Shown: positions 40,102 through 48,096 of the stretch, in pieces
Layout of the letters: each line of letters starts with the position of its first letter
Position numbering within the stretch: the first letter of the stretch is position 1
NCBI GenBank assembly: GCA_035491895.1
Contig: DATJJY010000059.1
Span: 1-64,000, forward strand
DNA: 64,000 nt
Direction: 5' to 3'
Origin: DASTHG01 sp035491895
GTDB taxonomy: Bacteria; Gemmatimonadota; Gemmatimonadetes; Gemmatimonadales; GWC2-71-9
Position numbers and translations under genes: made by a program
The notes under the pieces: model-generated
What the model saw: only the letters and a program-made list of their open reading frames with translations
Told to the model about the DNA's origin: nothing
The model's database searches: none

Positions 40102-42967
40102 ACTGGAGTTTGACGAGTAGTTGGTTTGACTCGAAGCCAAAGTGGTCGTTGAGATCGCGCAGCAGATTGTGATTGAAAACGACGAACAGGTCGCCCAGCG
40201 GATTGAACGTCCAACGCAGTCGCGTGTTGGTACCGAGGTTGCGGCTCTCGTTGTCGTACTGCGCGAAGCTCGAGATCTGCAGGTCGGCCGAGACATTCAC
40301 CTGGACGCGGCCGGTGTAAAGCCGCTGGATGAAGGCACCCCCCGGAAGGCGGGCGCTGTTGCGCTCCCAGCCCAGCTCCGTGGTGAGGAACGCCGACGGC
40401 TTCATCCGCACCGTCAGCCCGACGCTGTTGAGGTGACCGCCGTAGAAGGTGCCGCCCGACACCGTGGCTTCGCCGTTGAAGCGCCGCTTGGCGGCCAGCG
40501 CGCCCTGGAAGGCGTATCGGGTCCAGCGATAGGTACCGGCCGGTACGATGAGGGCCGACGTGTCGGTGGAGAACAGCTCGAAATCCTCTGACGGGCGGTC
40601 GCCTTCGCGCTCGATATTGAACTCGAACCGGTCGCCGCTCTCCAGCTGAATGTCCAGCGGCTTGAACGGCAGGTCGAAGCTCTCCCACCCTCCCTGCAGA
40701 TTCTTGATCAGGACCGGGTTGAATTCGATGAACAGCTGACGCACGTGCGGCACTGACGGTCGCGGCTTGAACGCCATTTCGGCCTGCAGCACCTCTATGC
40801 CGTTGCGCGGGACGAACGATAGGGACGGGCTGAAGCCTTCGCCGATGTGCTTGTACCTAATCGACACGTCCCAGAGATCGTTGGGGTAGTCGATCATGCC
40901 GCCGAACGCGCTCGCGCCGCCCAGATCGTCGCGGTGGTTCCGCAACCCCCACACCCCGAGGATGAGGTTCTTGTCGCCACGGAATTCGGACGTCTGGAAC
41001 GTGAAGTCGGCGCCGCCCATCCAGCTGCCGCCAATCCCCTCCGGATCGCCGAACGTCGCGATCAGTCCCACCGAAGACTCGGACAGCACATTCTGCTTAA
41101 CGCGCACCGCGCCCATCGTCGCATCGGTGGGCAACGTGTCCACGCCGCGTGTGCGAACGGTCAGCGCGCCGACGTTGGTGTTACCGATCCGGCCATTCAG
41201 CTTGCCGCCGACGGTGATCGGGATTTGCACCTGGTCCTCGGCCTCTCCCTGCAGGCCGATGCGGCGGCTGTGGAAGGCGATCAGGTCTTCGTCGTTGCCC
41301 AGACCAAACTCGAAGATGTCCGCGCCCTCGAGGAAAAACGTGCGCTTTTCGGGGAACAACTGGTCGAAGCGGGTGAGGTTCGTCTGGCGGGCGTCGACCT
41401 CGGTCTCGGCGAAGTCCGTGTTGACCGTGAGCGAGGCGATCAGATTTGGCCCCAGCTTCTTGGTGGCGTCGAGGCTGCCTTCGGTCTCGATCACGCGGTC
41501 GGCGTCGGGAGACGGCTTGTTGGCATTCGCTACGAGCCCGGGACGAATGCTCAGCCCGAGCCCCAGATCGAACGTCGGCAAGTCGGTGAGCAACCCGGCA
41601 TGGCTCGTCTGATAGATCTCGTAATCGCGATTCGTCCCCGCCCAGCGGCTTACTTCCAGCAGGCGCTGGACGCGCCGCTCGACGTTGAATCCCCAGCCCT
41701 GCGAACCGACCTTGAAGCTCAGCGTCTTGATCGGGATGCGAAGTTCGATACTCCAGCCCTGCTCGTTGCGCGACGTCGCCGCCTCCCAGATACCGTCCCA
41801 GTCGGTGTTGACTTCTTCGCCGTAGGCCGAGACGAGTCCGTCGAACCGGGCTCCGTTGGGATTGACCGCGAAGACGTAGCCGGTGCGCCCGTCCTGGAAC
41901 GGATCGATCACGATCAACACGTGATCCTCAAGCTCGAGATCGAAATCCCGCGTCTTCGCGAATGCGACGATCCCACCCGGGTTGGAGTCGTAGCAGATGA
42001 CGCCGAACACCAGCTCGCTCGGGTTGACCAGGACCTTCACCGTCGTCTGACCGGCGGGAGCGGCGCCTTCGGTCGGCTCGATCGTGACCAGGTTCACGAT
42101 CGAGTCGGCCGAGCTCCAGGCGGGCTCGTCCAGCCGGCCATCGAGCACGAGCTCGGTGTTGAGCGTGGTGGCACGCAACGTCGTAGTTGCGGCGGCGGCG
42201 GCGGGCGCCGCCTCCCCTTCGCCGATCTCGAACTCGGCGCTGACGACAGCTCCGAGACCGGCTGCCGTCGCCGTGAGCGTGTACTTGCCCGGCTTGTCGA
42301 TGCTGAGATTCGTGAATGTCGCGACGCCGGCCAGGGCGGTCACCGTCGTGGTGCCCGAGAGCTCAGCGTCCTCGTCGCCCGTCCCGTCGGTGATTTCCAC
42401 CTTCACGTCCGCCGCGAAGCTCGTCAGCGTTTGCCCGGCGGCGTCCCGAAACGCTACCTGGATGGCGGGCGTAATCGACGCTTCGACGGTCGTCGGGCTC
42501 GGCTGCACGAGAAATTCCGCGTGCGCCGCCGCGCCGGAGGTGGCCCCTCCCGGATCGGGCGCGTCCGTCCCGACGGCTTCGCTGGAGGCGCGGGCCGTCA
42601 CGCTGAACGCTGCACTCGCAACATCCGCGAGCCCGTCGGCGGTGGCGGTGAGGGTGTAGCTCCCGGTACTGTCGATCGACAGCGTGGCGAACGTCGCGAC
42701 TCCCGCCACGGCCACCACGGTCGTCGTGCCCGAGAGCTCGGCTTCGTCGTTCCCCGATCCCTCACTGATCTCCACGGTCACCGCACCGGTGAACGTACCG
42801 ACGGTTTGCCCCGACGAATCCTGTACGGTGACTTGCACGGCCGGACTGATCATCGCACCGGCGATCGACGTGCTCGGCTGCACCGTGAACGCGAGATGCA
42901 GCGTGTCGACGGAAGCCGGAGTGCACGGCACCAGGACCGGGATCAGGAGCCATGTGCAGGAGATCAT
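40085..42967 (-). CDS. DUF5916-type outer-membrane protein with two N-terminal Ig-like repeats
   Basis: 960 residues, signal-like start. Two Ig-like repeats (about 22-130 and 150-250) share the block AELSGTTTV and VATFATLSIDSTGSYTLTAT or VATFTNLSIDKPGKYTLTAT. A CBM9/DOMON-like domain follows (about 265-440: LVLDGRLDEPAWSSADSIVN, LIVIDPFQDGRTGYVFAVNP). The rest is a beta-barrel (TEVDARQTNLTRFDQLFPEK, FPEKRTFFLEGADIFEFGLG, ending KLQYAYRL) as in DUF5916 proteins. It is first in the minus-strand efflux run, with GGAGG before ATG. Substrate unknown. Confidence 0.9.
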   Translation of the reverse strand: MISCTWLLIPVLVPCTPASVDTLHLAFTVQPSTSIAGAMISPAVQVTVQDSSGQTVGTFTGAVTVEISEGSGNDEAELSGTTTVVAVAGVATFATLSIDSTGSYTLTATADGLADVASAAFSVTARASSEAVGTDAPDPGGATSGAAAHAEFLVQPSPTTVEASITPAIQVAFRDAAGQTLTSFAADVKVEITDGTGDEDAELSGTTTVTALAGVATFTNLSIDKPGKYTLTATAAGLGAVVSAEFEIGEGEAAPAAAAATTTLRATTLNTELVLDGRLDEPAWSSADSIVNLVTIEPTEGAAPAGQTTVKVLVNPSELVFGVICYDSNPGGIVAFAKTRDFDLELEDHVLIVIDPFQDGRTGYVFAVNPNGARFDGLVSAYGEEVNTDWDGIWEAATSRNEQGWSIELRIPIKTLSFKVGSQGWGFNVERRVQRLLEVSRWAGTNRDYEIYQTSHAGLLTDLPTFDLGLGLSIRPGLVANANKPSPDADRVIETEGSLDATKKLGPNLIASLTVNTDFAETEVDARQTNLTRFDQLFPEKRTFFLEGADIFEFGLGNDEDLIAFHSRRIGLQGEAEDQVQIPITVGGKLNGRIGNTNVGALTVRTRGVDTLPTDATMGAVRVKQNVLSESSVGLIATFGDPEGIGGSWMGGADFTFQTSEFRGDKNLILGVWGLRNHRDDLGGASAFGGMIDYPNDLWDVSIRYKHIGEGFSPSLSFVPRNGIEVLQAEMAFKPRPSVPHVRQLFIEFNPVLIKNLQGGWESFDLPFKPLDIQLESGDRFEFNIEREGDRPSEDFELFSTDTSALIVPAGTYRWTRYAFQGALAAKRRFNGEATVSGGTFYGGHLNSVGLTVRMKPSAFLTTELGWERNSARLPGGAFIQRLYTGRVQVNVSADLQISSFAQYDNESRNLGTNTRLRWTFNPLGDLFVVFNHNLLRDLNDHFGFESNQLLVKLQYAYRL

Positions 42968-43153
42968 CGTTCCATCCTCCGCAGCAAATTCCTTGCGCGC
43001 GGTTTCGCGCCCGGTTGGTTGATCAGGAGTTGACGACGGAGTAACGGTGCGGTAGGAAGTTCCGCGTCACTATACATGCGCGGATACGGCCACGTATAAC
43101 TTTCGATAGTCGACTTCTATTGCCGAGGCTGCGCATCATCGCGGCCGCGCCGC

Positions 43154-43181
43154 CACATCATCGTCACATCGCCGTCACATC
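43154..43181. repeat. Three CACATC direct repeats phased at 11 bp
   Basis: CACATC at 43154-43159, 43165-43170 and 43176-43181, each separated by five bases. One-turn spacing is typical of binding sites for a response regulator or other dimeric activator. Confidence 0.5.
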
Positions 43182-43221
43182 GTCTATCGGCGGTTCGTCG
43201 CGCTGGCTATGTTCTCGCCAG

Positions 43222-43247
43222 CTACTTCCTTTTATTAGAGGAAGTAG
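43222..43247. promoter_or_regulatory. Perfect inverted repeat upstream of the histidine kinase gene
   Basis: CTACTTCCT (43222-43230), an 8-nt AT-rich spacer and AGGAAGTAG (43239-43247). It lies 45 bp before the kinase start and could be an operator or an RNA hairpin in its leader. Confidence 0.5.
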
Positions 43248-43291
43248 TCGAGTAGCAGAGCAGCCCACAGCGCGGCAACGAGACACTGCCT

Positions 43292-45019
43292 ATGGCTGAA
43301 GCGGAATTGATACGTCGCGTCGTGGGCGCGGACTATTCTCCACGGATCCGCGCCGAGCGTTTGATCGCGACCAGCCGCGTCGTCCTGGCGGCGTTCTCGC
43401 TCATGGCCGTCTGGTTCGACCCGTATACGCCAGCGACGCACGGACAGACGCTGTACGTCCTGCTGATCGGCTACCTGGGCTTCGCCCTGACGGTGGCCGC
43501 CGTCGTCTGGCTCGCGCACGTGCCGTTGCGCCGGCTCGGTCTGGGCAGCCACGTGCTCGACGTCTCGCTGTTCTGCGTTTTGACGTACCTGACCGAAGGC
43601 CCGACGAGTCCGTTCTTCACCTATTTCATGTTTTCCATCGTGGGGGCGACGCTGCGCTGGCATCTGCGCGGTGCGCTGTGGACCGCCGCCGCTGCCCTTG
43701 TTGCGTTCAACGGCATCGGCGTGTATGCCAGCGAAGTCATGAACGATCCGGCGTTCGAAGAGGGACGGTTCGTCGTCCGCAGCGTCTATCTCGCGGTGAT
43801 GGCCGGTTTGCTGGGATACCTCGGCGCCTATGAGGATCGGCGGCGTCGGGAAATGTCCGCGCTGGCCGGATGGCCGTGGGCCTCGGCGCGTGAGCAAATG
43901 ATCCCGCAGCCCGAGGTCCTCCAAAGCGCCGCGCGGATCCTCGGTGCGCCACGGGTGTTGCTGGCCTGGGAAGAGCCCGACGAGCCGTGGCTGCATCTCG
44001 CCACATGGAGCAGCGGCGAGTTTCGCTCGTGGCGCGAGGCGCCGGCGACGTTTCAGCCCGTCGTCGCCGAGCCGCTGGCCGGACTGACGTTTCTCTCGAA
44101 GGATGTCACGGCAGCCGTACCGGTGGTGCTGCGACGCGCGCCGGACGAGCTCCGCGGCTGGCGCGGCACGCCCATCCATCCGGCGCTGCAGTCGCGCTTC
44201 GCCATCTCGGCGGTGCTCTGTCTGCCGCTGCACGGCGAATGTCTGTTCGGGCATCTGTTCGCCCTCGACAAGCGTCACATGACGGGAGACGACCTCCTGC
44301 TCGGGGAGGTGGTGGCCCACCAGCTGGTGTCGTCGATGGATCAATCCCTCCTGTCGCGGCGGCTGCGCCAGGCCGCCGCCGCCGAGGAGCGGATCCGATT
44401 GTCGCGTGATCTCCACGACGGCGTGCTGCAGTCGTTGACGGGAGCGGCGCTGCAGCTCCAGACAGTGCAGCGGATGTGGGACGCGGAGCCGGGGGACGCC
44501 AAAGAACGGGTGGCGGGAGTTCAGCGCCTCATTGCCGACGAGCAGCGCAACCTGCGGGGCTTCATCCGCGACTCGCAGCTGGCGCCCGCCGGTCTGACCT
44601 CGGGCACCGGAGGACTGCACGCGGGATTGAGCGAGCTGGTCCGCCGCCTCGAAGGGCTCTGGGGCCTGCGCGTAACGCTGCGGCTGGACCGTTTGGATGA
44701 CCAATCGTCCGACGCCCTGGCGTACGATCTCGGTCTCATCGTCCAGGAAGCGCTGGTCAACGCGGCGCGCCACGCCGCTGCGTCGGCCGTCCAGGTGGAA
44801 ATGGCGACGGAGAACGGCCAGGTGCATATCGTCGTGACCGACAACGGCCGTGGGTTTCCCTTCTTCGGGGACTACGACCATGCGATGCTCACCGCTCAAG
44901 GGCTCGGGCCCGTGATGTTGAAAGAGCGGGTCAAGTCGCTCGGCGGCACCCTCGCGATCCACTCGACTCCCGCCGGCGCCCGGCTCGAAATCCGCGTGCC
45001 GCGCCTCGTGAACGGATAG
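43292..45019 (+). CDS. NarL-type sensor histidine kinase
   Basis: 575 residues. N-terminal membrane domain (about 25-180) with five to six helices; a GAF-like cytosolic domain (about 200-350, LHGECLFGHLFALDKRHM); HisKA_3 dimerisation helix with the phospho-acceptor His near 374 in RLSRDLHDGVLQSLTG; HATPase (about 470-570: LIVQEALVNAARHAAASAVQ, VTDNGRGFPFF). It would autophosphorylate and signal to the adjacent regulator. It is divergent from the DUF5916/RND/ABC run, so a regulatory link is likely (inference). Confidence 0.94.
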   Translation: MAEAELIRRVVGADYSPRIRAERLIATSRVVLAAFSLMAVWFDPYTPATHGQTLYVLLIGYLGFALTVAAVVWLAHVPLRRLGLGSHVLDVSLFCVLTYLTEGPTSPFFTYFMFSIVGATLRWHLRGALWTAAAALVAFNGIGVYASEVMNDPAFEEGRFVVRSVYLAVMAGLLGYLGAYEDRRRREMSALAGWPWASAREQMIPQPEVLQSAARILGAPRVLLAWEEPDEPWLHLATWSSGEFRSWREAPATFQPVVAEPLAGLTFLSKDVTAAVPVVLRRAPDELRGWRGTPIHPALQSRFAISAVLCLPLHGECLFGHLFALDKRHMTGDDLLLGEVVAHQLVSSMDQSLLSRRLRQAAAAEERIRLSRDLHDGVLQSLTGAALQLQTVQRMWDAEPGDAKERVAGVQRLIADEQRNLRGFIRDSQLAPAGLTSGTGGLHAGLSELVRRLEGLWGLRVTLRLDRLDDQSSDALAYDLGLIVQEALVNAARHAAASAVQVEMATENGQVHIVVTDNGRGFPFFGDYDHAMLTAQGLGPVMLKERVKSLGGTLAIHSTPAGARLEIRVPRLVNG

Positions 45020-45020
45020 C

Positions 45021-45659
45021 GTGGCCATCCGCCTCGTGCTCGCCGACGATCACCCGATCGTCCTCGATGGCCTCGAGACCCTGTTCCGTCTCGAGCCGGA
45101 CTTTCAGATCGCCGCCCGCTGCGTGAGCGGAGAAGAGGCGGTGGTGGCGGTGCGGCGTCATCAGCCGGACGTCTTGATCCTCGACATTCACATGCCCCGC
45201 AAGGACGGGCTCGCCGTGCTCCGGGATCTGCGGCGCGAGAAACTGCCGACCAAGGTGGTGTTGCTTGCGGCCGTACTGGAGGAAGAGGAAGTCCTCGAGG
45301 CGCTGCGCCTCGACGTGCGGGGCATGGTGCTGAAGGAGCTGGCGCCGCAGATGGTGGTCCAGTGCGTGCGAAAGGTCCATGCGGGTGAGCGATGGCTCGA
45401 AAAGCACGCCGTGACGCGGGTGGTCGATTCGCTGCTGCGGCGCGAGGCGGGCGAGCGTGAGGCCGCCAACGTGCTCACCCCGCGCGAGATCGAGATGGTG
45501 GGGATGGTCGCGCGTGGGCTGCGCAATAAGGAGATGTCGGAGCGCCTCGCCATCAGCGAAGGGACGGTCAAGATTCATCTGCACCACATCTACCGGAAGC
45601 TCAAGGTCGAGAACCGCGTTGAGCTGATCCTCTATGCCCAATCCAAGCGACTGGTGTGA
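45021..45659 (+). CDS. NarL/FixJ-family response regulator
   Basis: 212 residues from GTG 45021, one base after the kinase stop. The receiver domain has ADDHP at the acidic pocket and Asp55 in VLILDIHMPRKDG. The expected Thr/Ser after strand 4 is in VVLLAAV, where Ala replaces it, an unusual feature. The C-terminal LuxR helix-turn-helix is LTPREIEMVGMVARGLRNKE and LAISEGTVKIHLHHIYRKL. It binds DNA as a dimer; candidate sites lie in 42968-43291. Confidence 0.95.
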   Translation: MAIRLVLADDHPIVLDGLETLFRLEPDFQIAARCVSGEEAVVAVRRHQPDVLILDIHMPRKDGLAVLRDLRREKLPTKVVLLAAVLEEEEVLEALRLDVRGMVLKELAPQMVVQCVRKVHAGERWLEKHAVTRVVDSLLRREAGEREAANVLTPREIEMVGMVARGLRNKEMSERLAISEGTVKIHLHHIYRKLKVENRVELILYAQSKRLV

Positions 45660-45669
45660 AAGGTGGCTA

Positions 45670-45704
45670 TTGCTAAGGAGATAGAGGGCCCGTAGGCTTA
45701 CGCC
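45670..45704 (+). promoter_or_regulatory. Possible leaderless promoter of the nucleoside hydrolase gene
   Basis: TTGCTA (45670-45675), 17 bp, TAGGCT (45693-45698), 6 nt, then GTG 45705. An AAGGAG sequence is present, but about 25 nt before the start, too far for a Shine-Dalgarno. Confidence 0.35.
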
Positions 45705-46670
45705 GTGCTTGCGCCGGCGCTCACCGCCCGAGCCCCGCGTCCGGTCATCATCGACACGGACCCCGGGATCGACGACACGATCGCCCTGCTCCTCGCCTTG
45801 CAGTCCCCCGAGCTCGAGGTGCGTGGCCTCGCCGCAACCTACGGCAATACCACGGTCGAGCACGCCTACCGCAACTGCGTCGAAATCCTGCGCCGCGCCG
45901 GCCGCCGCCTTCCCCTCGCCGTCAGCGCGCGGCGTCCGCTGAAACGCGCCCTCGCCACCGCGCCCGAAACCCACGGCGACACGGGGTTGGGCGATGCCCC
46001 GGTCCCGAGCGCCGGTGTGATACTCGACTTCGTGAAACCGCTCGATCGCCTGCTCGCCGAGCAGCCGGAGCCGGTGACGCTGGTGACCCTCGGCCCCGTC
46101 ACGGGGCTGGCGCTGGCGCTGCGGCGGGACGCGGAGCTCGTCCGCGAAAAAGTGGCGCGCCACCTGGCGATGATCGGCAACATCAAAGCCGCGGGCAACA
46201 CGACGAAGTACAGCGAATTCAACGCATGGTGCGACCCTGAGGCGCTCGCCGAGGTCCTTCGGGCGGAGCTGCCGACGGAGCTCATCGGGCTCGACGTGAC
46301 GCGGCAATTCGTTCTCTCGGGCTCCGCCATCTCGCGGCTCGGCCAATCCAGTGACGAGAGCCAGCAGTGGCTCCATGGCGCGCTGCGGTTCTACCTCGCT
46401 TTCCACCGCGAGCGGGAGCAGCTGGACGGGTGTGTTCTCAACGACGTGCTGCCGATCGCCGAGCTGCTCGCACCAGGGACCCTCACCTTCGAGCCGCTGC
46501 GCATCAAGGTCGACGTCGAGGATGGCGAGAACCGCGGCCGGACCCGCGTCGATCCCGAAGGATCGAAGGCGCGTGTGGCGACGGCCGTGCGGGTGGAGCT
46601 CGCACACCGCCTCATCGCCGAGCGGGTGCTGGCGGCGCCGCGACCAGCGTGGGCGGGCGCCGCACCATGA
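45705..46670 (+). CDS. Nucleoside hydrolase (IunH family)
   Basis: 321 residues from GTG 45705. The calcium-site signature is VIIDTDPGIDDTIALLLAL, then GLAATYGNTTVEHAYRN and VTLGPVTGLALAL. It hydrolyses the N-glycosidic bond of ribonucleosides. At the C-terminal active-site segment the usual HDP is replaced: CVLNDVLPIAEL keeps the metal Asp but has Asn for the catalytic His, so specificity or activity may differ. The stop overlaps the ATG of the next gene (ATGA). Confidence 0.92.
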   Translation: MLAPALTARAPRPVIIDTDPGIDDTIALLLALQSPELEVRGLAATYGNTTVEHAYRNCVEILRRAGRRLPLAVSARRPLKRALATAPETHGDTGLGDAPVPSAGVILDFVKPLDRLLAEQPEPVTLVTLGPVTGLALALRRDAELVREKVARHLAMIGNIKAAGNTTKYSEFNAWCDPEALAEVLRAELPTELIGLDVTRQFVLSGSAISRLGQSSDESQQWLHGALRFYLAFHREREQLDGCVLNDVLPIAELLAPGTLTFEPLRIKVDVEDGENRGRTRVDPEGSKARVATAVRVELAHRLIAERVLAAPRPAWAGAAP

Positions 46671-47635
46671 CCGTGGCCCCCGGCGCCGGCGGACTCCCCC
46701 GGAAGGTGGCGGTGATCGGCGCTGGCTCGATCGGCGGCGGGTGGGCGGCGCTGTGCGCCTCGGCGGGATGGCCGGTGACGATTTTCGACACGAACGCGCG
46801 CGCCATCGAGGATGCCCTCGTGGATGTCCCGCGGCGAGCCCACGCGCTGATCGGGCTGGATCGGGCGACACCGGGAATCGTCGAGCGCGGCCTCATGGAG
46901 TTTCAGCAGGCCAAAAGTCTGCTCCAGGCGGTGCGGGACGCCGATTGGGTGATCGAGGCGATCCACGAGGACCTTGCCGCGAAGCAACGGCTGCTCGACT
47001 CGATCGAGCAGGTGGCCGATCCCGAGGCGATCGTGACGTCTTCGTCCTCGGGGCTCGCACCCGGCGACCTGTTCGGGCGGCTGCTGCAACGGCAGCGGTG
47101 CATGGTGGCGCACCCGCTCAATCCCCCCGAGCTGCTGCCGATCGTGGAGATCGTTCCCGGCGAGGAGACCGACCCCGACGCCATCGAGCGTGCCAAGACG
47201 TACCTGCGCGCTCTGGGGCGCATGCCGATCCTGCTCCACAAGGCGGTGCCGGGGTACGTCGTGGGCCGGATCGCCGCGGCGGTCTGGCGCGAGTGCATCG
47301 ATCTCGTGCTCACCGGGGCCATCGACGTGTCGGATCTCGACCGGGCCGTTTCGCTCGGCCCGGCGCTGGGGTGGGCCGCCGCCGGGCCGCACCTCACCTA
47401 TCACCTCGGCGCCGGCGCTGGGGGCGTCCACATCTTCCTGCAGCACCTGTTGACGAGCTTCGAGAAGTGGTGGGGCGATCTCGCGTCGTGGGATCGGCTC
47501 GAGCCGAGCCAGCAGCGGCAGCTGATATCGGCGATCGAAAAGGCGTACGAGGACAGAATCGTGATGTTGCGGTTTACACGGGACAAGAGGTTGGGGGCGA
47601 TACTGAGGGCGTTGGAGCAGGCGAGGACTACTTGA
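46667..47635 (+). CDS. 3-hydroxyacyl-CoA dehydrogenase-family oxidoreductase
   Basis: 322 residues from ATG 46667. Rossmann NAD site VAVIGAGSIGGGWAALCASA, then VIEAIHEDLAAKQRLLDSIE and SSSSGLAPGDL. The catalytic His lies in MVAHPLNPPELLPIVEIVPG, which is the form seen in L-gulonate 3-dehydrogenase, carnitine 3-dehydrogenase and 3-hydroxybutyryl-CoA dehydrogenase relatives. The short C-terminal domain fits the gulonate/carnitine group better than a beta-oxidation enzyme. Its coupling to a nucleoside hydrolase is unusual. Confidence 0.88.
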   Translation: MTVAPGAGGLPRKVAVIGAGSIGGGWAALCASAGWPVTIFDTNARAIEDALVDVPRRAHALIGLDRATPGIVERGLMEFQQAKSLLQAVRDADWVIEAIHEDLAAKQRLLDSIEQVADPEAIVTSSSSGLAPGDLFGRLLQRQRCMVAHPLNPPELLPIVEIVPGEETDPDAIERAKTYLRALGRMPILLHKAVPGYVVGRIAAAVWRECIDLVLTGAIDVSDLDRAVSLGPALGWAAAGPHLTYHLGAGAGGVHIFLQHLLTSFEKWWGDLASWDRLEPSQQRQLISAIEKAYEDRIVMLRFTRDKRLGAILRALEQARTT

Positions 47636-47661
47636 CAACTACGTAGGGAAGAGCCGCTTCC

Positions 47662-48096
47662 TTACGTCTTTGTTTTTCCTGCACGAACCATCAACACCGG
47701 CACGCCGGTGATGTGCCGCAACTCACTCGCGACGCTTCCCTTCACGACATCCGCCAGCAGCCGGTGGCCATGCGTCGCCATGGCGATGAGGTCGCACCCC
47801 TCACGGTCGGCAGTGGCGGCGATCTCCCGCGCCGGATCACCGGCGGCGAGAACGGCTTCTGCTTTGAACCCCTCGCTCTGCAGCTCGCTGCACAGGCGAT
47901 CGAGGTAGCCGAAGTCCTCTTTCATCTCCTCCGATTCTCGCAGATCGAGCTGCTGGATGTTGCGCGCCACCCAACCGTCGGCTACGTGAATCAACACGAG
48001 AGAGGCGCGGCACGCGCTGGCGAGCGCGCGGACATAGACGAGAATCGCTTCGTCGGTCGGCGAATGTTCCAGGGGGACGAGAATGCGCTTGAACAT
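47662..48096 (-). CDS. Universal stress protein
   Basis: 144 residues from ATG 48096. UspA fold: FKRILVPLEHSPTDEAILVY, ASLVLIHVADGW, the helix-strand GDPAREIAATADREGCDLIA, then MATHGHRLLADVVKGSVASE and HITGVPVLMVRAG. The ATP-binding Gly motif is partial (GHRLLADVVKGS). It overlaps the mntH stop (TGATG), so it is the third gene of the mntR-mntH operon and may support manganese or redox stress. Confidence 0.93.
   Translation of the reverse strand: MFKRILVPLEHSPTDEAILVYVRALASACRASLVLIHVADGWVARNIQQLDLRESEEMKEDFGYLDRLCSELQSEGFKAEAVLAAGDPAREIAATADREGCDLIAMATHGHRLLADVVKGSVASELRHITGVPVLMVRAGKTKT

Larger units (their letters stand above)
42968..43291. promoter_or_regulatory. Divergent control region between the efflux run and the two-component genes
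   Basis: 324 bp without a gene. It holds a TATAGT -10-like hexamer on the minus strand (43069-43074), an AGTCGACT palindrome (43108-43115), three CACATC units spaced exactly 11 bp (43154, 43165, 43176) and a perfect 9-bp inverted repeat (43222-43247). It must contain the promoters for both directions. Confidence 0.6.

Noticed and set aside
43154..43181. The CACATC units as a CRISPR array
   Set aside because: The units are 6 bp with 5-bp gaps; there are no long repeats, spacers or cas genes.
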